From Pithys albifrons albifrons (lineage: Eukaryota > Chordata > Aves > Passeriformes > Thamnophilidae), in assembly GCF_047495875.1 (NCBI RefSeq), contig NC_092474.1, positions 6,651,001-6,715,000 of the forward strand: 64,000 nt of DNA, in the 5' to 3' direction. This document shows positions 10,801-22,800 of this stretch, in pieces. The position numbers were made by a program, and so were the translations under genes. Below the pieces are notes generated by a model. That model made no database searches and was not told where the DNA came from. It worked only from the letters and a program-made list of their open reading frames with translations. How positions within the stretch are numbered: the stretch's first letter is position 1; each line of letters starts with the position of its first letter.

Positions 10801-13800
10801 CTCCTGCAGCGCCGTCGTCCCCGAGATCTTCCGCGCATACCGCGAGGACGTCTCTGTCAACTGCACCAGGGACAGCCATTGAACCCCTGAGTCCAGGGAG
10901 AGGGACAGGGACATCTCCACGAGCCCCTTGAGTCCAGGGAGAGGGACAGGGACATCTCCACGAGCCCCTTGAGTCCAGGGAGAGGGACAGGGACATCTCC
11001 ACAAGCCCCCTGAGTCCAGGGAGAGGGAAAGGGACATCTCCACAAATCCCCTGAGTGCAGGGAGAGGAACAGGGATATCTCCACAAACCCCCTGAGTCCA
11101 GGGAGAGGGACAGGGACATCTCCACAAACCCTCTGAGTCCAGGGAAAGGGAACAGGGACATTCTCCACACTCTCCAAACATGGTGTTAGTGAAGCAAACA
11201 CTTCCTGTGACCTGCTGGATATTCTCTTTTCCCACCTAAATGACTTTATTTTCCCCAGTTTAACATTACAGCACCTGACATTAACACTAAGGCACTTTTC
11301 TCACACAGGAGGAATAGCAACAGCCCTGAGTAACTGGGCAGACTGTGGGAGAGTCCAGCATTTCCAGGGAAGTTTCAGTTTTCCTAGAAACTGGAGCACG
11401 AAAAGTCTGCTGTGTCAAAACTGATTTCAGGAAATCTGGTTTCCTCAGCAGCTTAACTTCTAAAGAAAAAGTCTCTGAATTATTCAGACAATCCCTTTAA
11501 CCTGAATGGCCACCAAATGTTCATGTTGCCTGGAAGAGTTGGAAGAATTTTAATTCCAGAAATAGTGGATTACAGAAGCTTTGGGTTTTATGGCCTAAAT
11601 CCCTGGGGCACAACAGAGGCAAAATAAGGAAATCTATTCGAGACCTTTCCAAGGTGCAGCTTAGAGGATCACAGCATATGGAACAGAACATCAAGGTCCA
11701 TGTCAATGCTTCTCCTCATGGAATGTCTTCTTCACATGTCAGTGCAGTGATCCCAAACTAGAGGGCACTCTGCAGCTGCAAGTGCAGCTTCCACAATGGA
11801 TTAAGTAATGAAGTGGCAGTGTTTGTGCCAAATAAAAATCCTGTTCGTGGTCAGGTATTAACCCCAGGGCCCTGACCAGTGTCTGACCTCTGTAATCTCC
11901 TGCAGGACAGGGACAAGTCACCTCTGCACCTGTTGGTCAGTGGGACAGCGGCCTAGAGAGCCACTTCCACACCACTGGCAGTCACCTCTTGCTAATCAGA
12001 TGCACTTATGGACTTTGGCTTGAAGAAAAAGAAGAAAAAATCTAGGATGACTGTGGAAAAACCCAACTCTTTCTGTGTTTTTCATTGCCTTAAAAGAGAC
12101 TCTTCAAAATTCCACTTTCCCAGATTTCCGTTTTCCTGCTGCAACCCAAGATTAGAATATTTATGTAACAGAGCAACTTTAAAAGAATCCATAGTAAGTG
12201 TATTAGGTGGAATTAGTACTGTTAGAATTCACCTGAGCCACTGCACTTGGCAACATTCAGCTTTTCTGAACCCACAGATTAAAACCAAACCTAAAAGTAA
12301 AGAAAGAGGCTTCTTGTCAGCAAAGCCCTGGCAACTGCTACTTGTGGATTTCTCAGCTGACTCATCTCTTTAACAGCCAGAGAAAATTTGGAGCATTTTG
12401 GGCAATTTGAAGCTTAACAAAACAAGTGAGATCTGTGGAAGCTTCACCTCAAACACAAACCTCACACAACAGTGAAAATGAGCAATTAATGGAGGTTCCG
12501 GGCAGAGAACAGTTTGCTGGCACCACAAGCCCCTTTCTTGATGCAATCACTTTGTTAGCCTGAATTAAACACTCAAAACATTTTATCTGTTTGTTAAACA
12601 GCCAAGAATTCAGTTAACAGGCAAATCTCCAGGGCTAGCTAAGATGTCTTTCCCTTGTGCATGCTCTGACAGGGGGTTGTAGCCAGGTGGGGGTTGGTCT
12701 CTTCTCTCAGACAACCAGCAGGAGAACAAGAGGGCACAGCTCAAGCTCTGCCAGGGGAGGTTTGGGTTGGATATCAGGAAGAAATTCTTTAGAGAGAGAG
12801 TGGTCAGGCATTGGAATGGGTTGATTCTTCATCCCTGGAGGTGTCTAAGAGGAGACTGCATGTGGCACTGAATGAGAATCTGTCTTGATCCAACCCCACT
12901 GTGATCACCAGCCCATGGCACTCTGTGCCATGGGCTGGTGATCACAGTGGGGTTGGATCAAGGGTTGGACTGATGATCTCAAAGGTCTCTCCCAACCCAG
13001 TTCATTCTGTGATTCCATAAATGGCAGCAGCACAACAAACCATTCCGTGCCATGCTCTATTCCAGCCCCGACCTCAGCCATGCAGATCCCTGGGGTTTCC
13101 TGGGAATTCCCGAGGATTCCCAAGGGAACGGGGAGCATGCAGCAGAAAGAGGAGCTTACTAGTCCTGTGCGGCTGGGCTTGCTGCTTACGGAGGAAGCCA
13201 CGGAGCTGAGGGAGCTGAGGGATGAGGCGCTGGGGCTGCGTTTCAGTGCCGTGGGCGTTGCCAGAACCTTCCGGGCAGCGGCCTTGGCTTTGGCTGGAGT
13301 GGTGGACGGGAAGCCGATCTTGGTCACCTTGTGCACCGGCGCGAAGAGCCCATAGCGGGGCTGGCACTGGAAGTACCTGCAGAACACACCAGGGGAGGGG
13401 CAGCAGGGGTGAAACAACTGCTGGGCATGGTCTGGGTTCACAACCAGCCCCCTGAGCAGGAGCCTGGAGGGATGGGAGATCAGGGGTGTGAATAGATTAA
13501 AGATCAGGAGTCTGAAAGACCAAGAGTCTGAATTTATTAAAGATCAGGAGTGAGTCTGAATTTATTAAAAATCAAGAACCTGAAGGTATTGAAAATCAGG
13601 AGCCTGAATTTATTACAAATCAGGAGTGTGAATTTATTAAAAGTCAGAGTGTGAATTTATTAAAGATCAGGAGTGTGAATTTAAAGCTCAGGAGTGTGAA
13701 TTTATTAGAGATCAAGGGTCTGAATGTATTAAAGATCAGGAGTCTGAATTTATTAAAGATCAAGAGTGTGAATTTTTTAAAGATCAGGAGCCTGAATTTT

Positions 13801-16800
13801 TTAAAGATCAGGAGCCTGAATTTTTTAAAGATCAGGAGCCTGAATTTTTTAAAGATCAGGAGCCTGAATTTTTTAAAGATCAGGAGCCTGAATTTTTTAA
13901 AGATCAGGAGCCTGAATTTATTAAAGATCAGGAGCCTGAATTTTTTAAAGATCAGGAGCCTGAAGGTATTAAAGATCAGGAGCCTGAATTTATTAAAGAT
14001 CAGGAGCCTGAAGGTATTAAAGATCAGGAGCCTGAAGGTATTAAAGATCAGGAGCCTGAATTTATTAAAACTCAGGAGACTGAATTTATTAAAGATCAGG
14101 AGTGTGAATTTATTAAAGATCAGGAGCCTGAATTTATTAAAAATCAGGAGTCTGAAGGTGTTAAAATCAGGAGTCAAAGTATTGAAGGATGAGAGACAGC
14201 TGGGGAATCTCATCTAAATTACTTTGCAGTTGTAGGTTGTTTTTTTTTTTGAAAAGGGACTTTGAGAGGCTGAAATGTGATTATATCAGACTGCAGAAAT
14301 GCAGGGGAACCACTCGAGCTGCAGATCTGACTGCTAAAAAAGTCCATTCAGGTTCAGTCTTACAACTTTCCTCTGCCTCTGAGCTGCCAACAATGTGGTG
14401 GCTGAGAGTTAGAAAGGAAAAGCAGATTTTAATTAGATCAAGTAGTTCTGTATTTTATTCATCCATACTATTTGTTCATGTATGATTATATGGAATATAT
14501 ATCTCTGGTTAAATACAAACGAGCCCCACTGCCAATTCTAAGTTGTGATCACCCATGTTAGGGTGGTACAACCCTTGTAAAACCTCTTTTTCATGAGGTA
14601 AAGGACTGTTTCCTACAGTCAGTGAGGAGGAAAGCCCCACAGTGATGTGAATTAATGTGAATTAATGCTTTCAAAGTGTGACCCATTGCAAGAAGCAGCT
14701 CCACTTCCCCAGCCTCCCCAGGGAGGCAGCTGTTGGTGCAGGAGCTTCCAGCCCCTGGCACTCAGGAGGTTTCCCTTAAGCACAGCCATGAGATATCCAG
14801 AGATTTGATTGACTAAGCACTCAGGAATCAAGCAGGCATTCAAAAGGCAGGAAATGGTGCTTTCCATAGCCAGCCTATGGATAACCCACATGGGAGCAGG
14901 AGAGATCAGCTCAGTTCGTGAATGGGGTTGGTACAGATTTCAGAGACATGGAGGCACCATAAATTCCAGCAGACACTGAGGTTGGAAGGAGACATCAAAC
15001 CCAGGTAGGTGTCAGAACCCAAAGGGGAACTCAGAGAATGATCTCAAGGGAAATGTGAGGATGGACCCACCTTGTTCCAGCGACGGCTCCATCATTCTTG
15101 CCCAGGGGCTCATCCAGCTCCACCCCACACCACTCTCCCTTGGCAAAGTCTGTCTCTCCCAGGAAACGAACGACTCCAGCTTTGGTTCCACCCACCTAAA
15201 GCAAGAAACACACCTGTATTGGAGGCACTGCCAGGTTCAAACAGCAAAGAGAGTGAAAAAGCTTCCAGTGGAACCCTGTGCACAAAGCACAGCAGTGATG
15301 GGATCAGTTCTTATTCCAAGCTGTGCGTTTTTCTGTCTGTGGGTTTGTTCTGATGTTGAACAAACACAGACCTTCACAAGCAAACTGTTTAAAGAAGAAA
15401 AGAGAAACAAAAAAATCTCTTTCTCAGCATTTAGTTCTGTCCAATTTGGTATTCAAAGGTTGTCATGACAGAAGGCCACAATTCCAGCAGGTGACTGTAA
15501 GACTAAAAATACATTTAACAAGACCCAGAATCACCTCAATATTGAATATACTGAATACAACATATTTGTTTCACACAAATCTCTATCAGCAGATAAGGAT
15601 TTATCCAAACTCTTTATTTCTTACTCAAATTCTGTGAGGAAAAGTAAAAGAAGTGAAATGAGAAAAAATCCTTTCATATTTTCTCTAAGGAATAATTCAG
15701 TTAAATTACATAAAAGTTGATATAAAGCACAATGCAGAACACTTGGCAAAACTGCAGATATAACCAACTGTCTGAATCCTTAGAAAGGGGACAACCACTT
15801 TCTTAATCTTTTCTTCACTTTAAAAAAACAAAACAAAAAAATCCTAAATACTCCTAAAGGAAAAGACCAGAAATCATCTGATCTCAAAGTTATAATCTGA
15901 AATATTCAGAGCCATTCCAGTTACTTGCAGTGTCTGTGAGCTGCAGCTTTCCAGAACAGCCAGGGAGGGAGGAATTAAATGAGGAGAAGGAAAAGGTGTT
16001 GTGTGGCCAACACTCCCCAGGAATGGCCACCAGCCAGAACTGCAGGATCCTGCAGGTCACAGGGCCCACATGCTGTGCCCTAAATTTGTGCAAATCTGGT
16101 CAGCCTGAATAATCCAGGATGGTGAAAAGGAGGAAAAGGCAGTGAAAACTCCTCAAGAGATGCCCAGAATTCCACATGGAAAACACAGCAATGGCACTGA
16201 AAGTGTCCACTGGTGTTTTGCAGCACAGATTATACAATGAGGAATATCTGGGGCCTTGGCAGGGAGCTTGGAAGGGACCTGCTCCCAAAACAGACACTGA
16301 AAAGCAAATTAGGATTTCATATCATTTTTCCAGTAAACATTCTCTTCTGGGGGGAAACTTGCCAGGATTAAAGAAGAACAAGGAGCCTCTTGTTCTGTAA
16401 ATGAAGGTGAGTGATCACAGCAGAGAATTCACATTAATGCATTGGGGAAGTCTGGCAGTTCTTTTTCCACCCAAACCTCAGAAAAACAGGGGGAATAATT
16501 AACCTTTTCTGGCATTAGTCAGTGGGAAAGCTGACAGAGGCATCTCCTGTCCATGTTTGAGGAGCAGCTCCTTCTCTCTCGTTAGAGACAGTCCTGAAAC
16601 AACTTTAGATGTTGCTCTAAGTGGCTCTGTAGCAAATTATTACTCTCCATGGAATAAAAACACACAAAGTTTACAGTTATCATGACTCAGCCTAATATAG
16701 TAACCAGCAGAATGTTTGGTATCTGGTGTTCTTGGCAGAGAACACACAAACTTCCCATCTTGGCAAACAAGCACCAGAAAAAGAGAATTGTCAGGAGGTG

Positions 16801-19800
16801 CCCAAACCCAATCTCTGGGCACAGGAGTGAGGAGGGAATGTTGGACACTGGCAAAGGGTTTCCTGGGGAGAAATAGCCCTTAAATTGAGGGATATTTTAT
16901 TCCCCATCAGACATAATTGGTTTTTTCTAAAGGATAAATACCATTAACCCAAGTACACACATAAAAATGTCTATACTGAGTCTTCCAAGTTCTCCCTATT
17001 CCCTTCCAGTAAGTTTGGGGAAGTTTTTGTACTTTTTTGTCTTGTTCTGTTCAGTGTTTTGCTTTCATGGGTAAATCTGGAAGACTTAGGTGAAAAGACT
17101 GGCTAGAGAGATGCTGTTCCCCTGCTCAACTTTGTACTGTTTTCTGCCTGAAAACAAGAGGAGTTAAATCAAAACAGGCTCTAAGAACCCATTAAAGAAA
17201 TCAGACAGGAAAACCAGAACAATGGCCCAGATAAGGAGCAGCCCCTCCAAGACAACAGTCAGGGCTTGGGGACTCCTCAGCTCCTTTCACACAACCCTTG
17301 AGCCAGGCCAAGGAATTCTGTTGCTGTTTTGTGGTGATTCTGTTTAATAAACAACATAAATGAGTTCCTGAAGACACCCACCCAGCACCTTCCCATGGGC
17401 AGGCCAGGTGAGGGCTCAGTGCAATAGGATCACTCCAAGCAAGGACTCCCAGGGACAGGAAAAACTGCTGCAATCTGTTCCCTGCAACCCACAGTGCAGA
17501 GAAACCTCCAGATCAGGAATGTTGGCTCCAGGATAAGGCACATCACACAGGGATGCAGAATATTCCTCCCTTTTTGTCTCATCTTCCACATTTAGTAAAA
17601 AATGTGCAGTGTTTATTTGGAAGATATTCCATTCCAATCCCAAACTGGGAGATGTGACCTGGAAGAATCTGGCACTGCCCAGAGCCCCTGGACCTGCTCC
17701 AGCCATGGAATTGTGTCCCAAGGCCTGGAGGGAGGGAGCCAGAGCAGGAATTGATCCCCCTGAACAGATGGGGCACAGGGAGCCCCTCAGGAGGCAGAGC
17801 AGTCACTCATCCTGTCCCCAGGGTACTGTGTTATTTCAGAACAGCATGCAGGGACAATGCCAAAGGGTTTTTGGGTTTTTCCAAACTCAGTGCAGCCCCT
17901 TGGAATAAGCAGCTCCTCCTTGGGTGCTCCCTGCAGGCAGAGCTGTGCCCCCACCCAGAGGGATGTGTTCAGAGCACCAGTAAGGGCTGTCAGGGCAGTT
18001 CTGTTCAGGTCCAAGCCAGAGCTTCCCAAATTTCAGCTTTAGGACAGGTCAGCACTGCTCTGCAAAGGCTGAGAATACTGAAGGCTTCAGTCACTCCCAG
18101 ATATCTGCCCTGAAAGTGCATTTATCTCCAGCTGCAATCAGTGCCCTGCATGTAACACCCAATAATGACCATTTATCCCCCTGCTGGGACAACGTGAGGT
18201 GCTGCTGGACAGCACAGGAGGGGAAAGGTTTGCCATGATAAAAACTTCTGTAATGTAGACTGTTCAGTGCCATAAAGGGGTAAAAAGGTTCTCATGTGAT
18301 TACACCAAACTTTCCCCACCAATATGAAAATAGAATTGTACTTGCAGAATTGCAGCATTGATTACAGAAAAATTATTTTTAAATTATATAAAAATTATAG
18401 CAAAAAAAAAAGATAAAACCCCCAATTCTAAAAAAACCCCAGTTGCATTTGCCAACTGATCTATTTCCCATGAAGGACTAAAAATAAAAAGCCCAGTTTC
18501 TAAAAGAAACAGGGAAAAAGTTTATTACAAAGTTTCTAAAAGCTCTAAGCAAAAATGGGGCACCACTACCATAAAGAGAGTTTTCCATGACCTTCATTCC
18601 TGCCAAGGCAGGTCACTGAATAATGCACAGGGAAAAGAACTGCCAGAGCTCTTTGCAGCTGCCACACTCAGTGCAGGCAAGTTGTAAAATGCAGATCAAT
18701 AAGAGAGCAGAGAATGTGGGTTAGAGCTCAGGTCAGTGTGGGGTGAGGAAACCCGCCTGGAATTCACCAGGGCTGTGGCAGAACCAGGAGGGGAGTGATG
18801 AAATTCCACCGAGCCGCTGGGAACTGAGCTCACATTGAACTGACAAGTGGAGGAGCAAAGTGGGTTTGCAGACCTGAAGGGGTTAAAACTTCCCGATAAA
18901 GGGACACATCAAAGCCTGGGAAAACCTTGAGCCGCATTTCCAAAGATAAGGAGAAGCAGGAAACAAATAAATCTGTGTGGTCCAGGGAAAAGGAGAGAGA
19001 TGGTCCAAAAATGAGAGAGGGCGTGGAAAAGAGACTTCACTGTGTGATTTGTCAGTGTAACAATAACACTGACACCCTGGGAGAGGTAAAACGGGAGGAA
19101 AAATTGCCCTTGTGCATGAGCAAGAGCTTGAGGCCACTCTAGAAAAGCACCACGGGGGTATTTCTGCATTTTCAGGACCCTTCAGCACCCACGACTTGCT
19201 TGGAAAAGCAAACCCCACCCAGACCAACACAGGCTGCTTTGAACACCTGGATCAACCGGGCAGTTCCACCCAGAGCCACCTCTCAGTGCTCACAATTAGG
19301 GAGAGCCTTTGCCAGGTGGCCAAAGAATTGATCTGTTCACCCATTCAGGGCCGGAGGGAAGCACAGCCTCGTCCCCTCTGGCTCTCCTGGGGCAGGTCCT
19401 TCATGTCTCTCCCACTTTTACACCTATAATTAACCCTGTAACTGTGCTGAGCTCTGTGTGGGGCTGTTTCCAGAGCTGATATCCATCAGGAAGCACTTCC
19501 AGTGACAGGATATTTTCATAGCTAATCACTCCATTGTTACAAACACATTTAAATTTCAACTACAACAAATCTGACTCTGTCCTTGGCTCTCATTATGCTT
19601 TGAGCTGGGAAATTACAGAGCTCCTCAGCAGGTACTCACATGTTTTAAAAGCAGGGCACCTCAACTTTTCCCTTTGAAAATTAACAGCTTAAGTTCTTCA
19701 GATCTTTTACTGCAAGACATTTTCTCCTGCTTGAGTCATTTTGCAGCTCTGCTCTGAGTTCTGGCCACTGTTTCCAGTGGGTGTAATTATACAGAGTTTA

Positions 19801-22800
19801 AAATATATCAATAAAGGCCCAAGTTAATGTTGAAGTTACTGTTAGACAGTATTCAAAATTAAAAGAACATAATCCCAGCACACAATGGAGTTTTCTCCAT
19901 TAAATCCACAGTTTCAAAGCAGGAAGCAGAACATGTTTGACAAAACTGCTGAGTTTCAGTTTGCCAACATCTGGTTCCTTTGCACTTTTTGCCTGTTTTC
20001 TTCTTTGAGATTAGACAGATATTTGCTTCAGATTATCAGGTTTCCTTTAAAAATCTACTCAACATCTGACACTGGATCAAGGCCCAACTGAACAGTGTTA
20101 GAGCATCTCCTGAACTCTGAACTGGCCCCCCTAATCCAGGTTTTCCAGCCCAGCAATGCTGGGAACAGCAGGATTAACGATGTCAGTTTTCTTGTGGCAT
20201 CAGATGTTCTGTTTGAGTGACTTCACTACCTAAAAATGCTGTTCCTATTGATGGGATCCTGGATCATGAGGATTCTCTGACGTGCAAAACCCTGTGAAGG
20301 CAAATTGCAGCTTTTCCAGAACTGGTGGTTGGGAGTCTCCACCTCCTCTTGGGCTGTTTCCATGGAGCTGGGAAGAACTTCCTTTGAAGCCTCTCCATTT
20401 CTACCCTATTTGGTTGCAGTCGACTAAAAAGCTGAAAAGTGAGGCCAAAATAGGCACAAATAAGATCCTCAGACACTGTGCTACCACCCAACCCTGCACC
20501 TCCAGGAGAGAACAGTCCAGTAACCACAACTGATGTGCAACTGGGGTTCAATTCATTCCATCAACTCACAGGAAGAAAAAAAAATAAAGCCCTAACAGCA
20601 ATTCCATCCTGCCAAAGCCACATGTGAATCCAGCACCACAAAAAGAAAAGCAAAAGCAAAGACTAAGTAAATAAACTGTTCCTGTGCTGAAGTGACCAAG
20701 GACAACATGTTCCTGGATCTCATTCCCCTTGGGAAGGCAGGGAAAAGGGAAGCCACACACCAAAAATTAGTAACTCTTCCCAAAGCACGTGGAAACGTCA
20801 GGGATTGTTGTCACCACATCCCAGGAACTCCCGTGTAATTGCAAGTTAACCAAGGAGTGACTCAGTTAAGCACAGCCCACACCTGGCTGTGGGAGAGACT
20901 TCCCATCTCATTTATCTGGAGCAGAGAGGCAACAACACGTCCTGCAAAAGGCTGAAAAGCAGCACTGAAAGAAGGCTGAGGTTTGCACAGAGATCACCCC
21001 GATGCAGAACTGCAGACAAAGCCTTGGGATCCTGTTATTCCTCAGATACATCCTCATATTCCCCGCTGTGGCAGCCACGCAGCAAACTCATCTACATTGC
21101 ACTTCAGTACCCAAATACTGTCTAAGTAGCCATACATAAATATAGGAATTACTTTCATCTTAACATGACAAAGCCACCAAAGCACCTTCCAGAGCCACCT
21201 CAGCCCCAGGATAAGGCACGAATGTGACTGAGCAGTTAAAAACTGGCACAAAACGGCCACACATTCCCAACTTCCACAGCTTTCCTCCTTTTCCACCCTC
21301 ACATGCTTCGTGCAAGGTATTTTTCCACTGCTTCAACTGCACCACCACCGGTGGATATTTGGCTTTTTAACAGCCAGATTTCTAAACTGGCTGAACTCAG
21401 AAGTGCATTTTCTGCTCACAATGCTGCAAAACCCAGAAAAAGGAAATTTTAAAAGCTCCAGGTGGACAGCACAGGATTATTGGCACAGGGAGACACTCCT
21501 CTCTCCATGTGAGGTTTGTTTTTCCCTTCCCTGCCTTTAAGAGCCCTGGAATTCAATCGGGTGGCAGCCTCGCGTCATGTTTACTCCCAGATAAGTTACA
21601 TGGGTGGAAACAAATCTGACAACACTCTCCTGTCAGCCCCTGCCTGTTCCATCAGCAGAGCCCAGGGAGGGGTAACAGAGCCAGGAGGGACACGAGGAAC
21701 ACGGAGGAGGGAGAGGAGAACTCTGCACAAGGCTGTCAGTGCCCTCTGCAGTGCCCGTGACCATCTGGAGGCCCAGCCCAGCTTTACAGCTCAGCCCCAG
21801 CAGCAGATCTGACAGCCTGGGATGGAGCTGTAACTGGTTAAATGAATGAAAGCACTTTAATCCCTTGAGAAGGCTCAGCCCCTTTAGGTTGAGAAGATTG
21901 TTATTTATTTATTTAAGATGCAGCATCTGCTCCCTTCAGGAAAAAGCTGCTTCAGCCTTTGGGACAGGCACCAGTTGTCACACAGGGCAGAATTTTCCCT
22001 CTTATTAACAAGTTGGGTTGGGGAGTTCAGGGGGGTTTGTTTGTTTGTTTTTAAAATCAACTTTGCATTGGGCTCTTCAGAAATCCCAAGTGCTCCAACA
22101 CCAGGGCAAACAGGTTCTCTGGCTGCAGCTCAACCAGGAAACCCAAACTGGCTGAGCCTGAAAGTCATTTGTTTTCTGAACGGCTTTTCTGTTGTTCTTT
22201 CCCAGCTGATCCAGCCCCAGCACAGCCCTTGCACATGCCCAGGAATTCTCATTGAAATGAGTTCAAATGCTGAAAGTGGGGCCTGATTTTCAGCAGGAAC
22301 ATCAACGTGGCACTGTGTCCTCAACCCAGGAGGGGCTGGATGTGGGCAAGGAAGGAAATGCCCATTTCCACATCAACATTTTCTGGGACACAATCCCCAG
22401 ATTCGAGCTCAGGCTGCCCAGAGTTAATGTTCCAACAGCTCAATCACATCCAGATTCCAGAGCATACATCATATGTTAAGAATGGAAATTATGCCCAATA
22501 CAGAGTTGTTGGAATTGCTCTTTGCATTAATAACTTTTCTCTGGTTTAACCATATTTTTATCAAGTAAAAGTTACACATCAGTGCAATAAATGAAAAGTT
22601 GAATGATGAGTTCACATCACAAACCACAGTTCTTTTAAATACCCACTTGACCTCCCAACATTTCCACACATTAACATGAAGCATTATTAGTTTCTTGTTA
22701 GTGAAAGGAAATTAAGCCCATGTTGCTGAGTGTGGCTCAGATAAACTGGGATTTGAGGGAGACACTTTTACCCTCAGCCATTCCCAAGACAAACAGGACA

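Noticed and set aside
10861..11235. N-terminal extension of CLIP1 exon 6 through the 41-bp repeat
   Set aside because: The frame is open, but the conserved protein starts exactly after the CAG acceptor at 10,861 and the repeat translation is unrelated to CLIP-170.
13644..14217. 188-189 codon ORFs on both strands (NFLKIRSL / FRLLIFNK repeats)
   Set aside because: They follow from the 24-bp period of the minisatellite, which is divisible by three. There is no sign of selection and the region is inside a CLIP1 intron.
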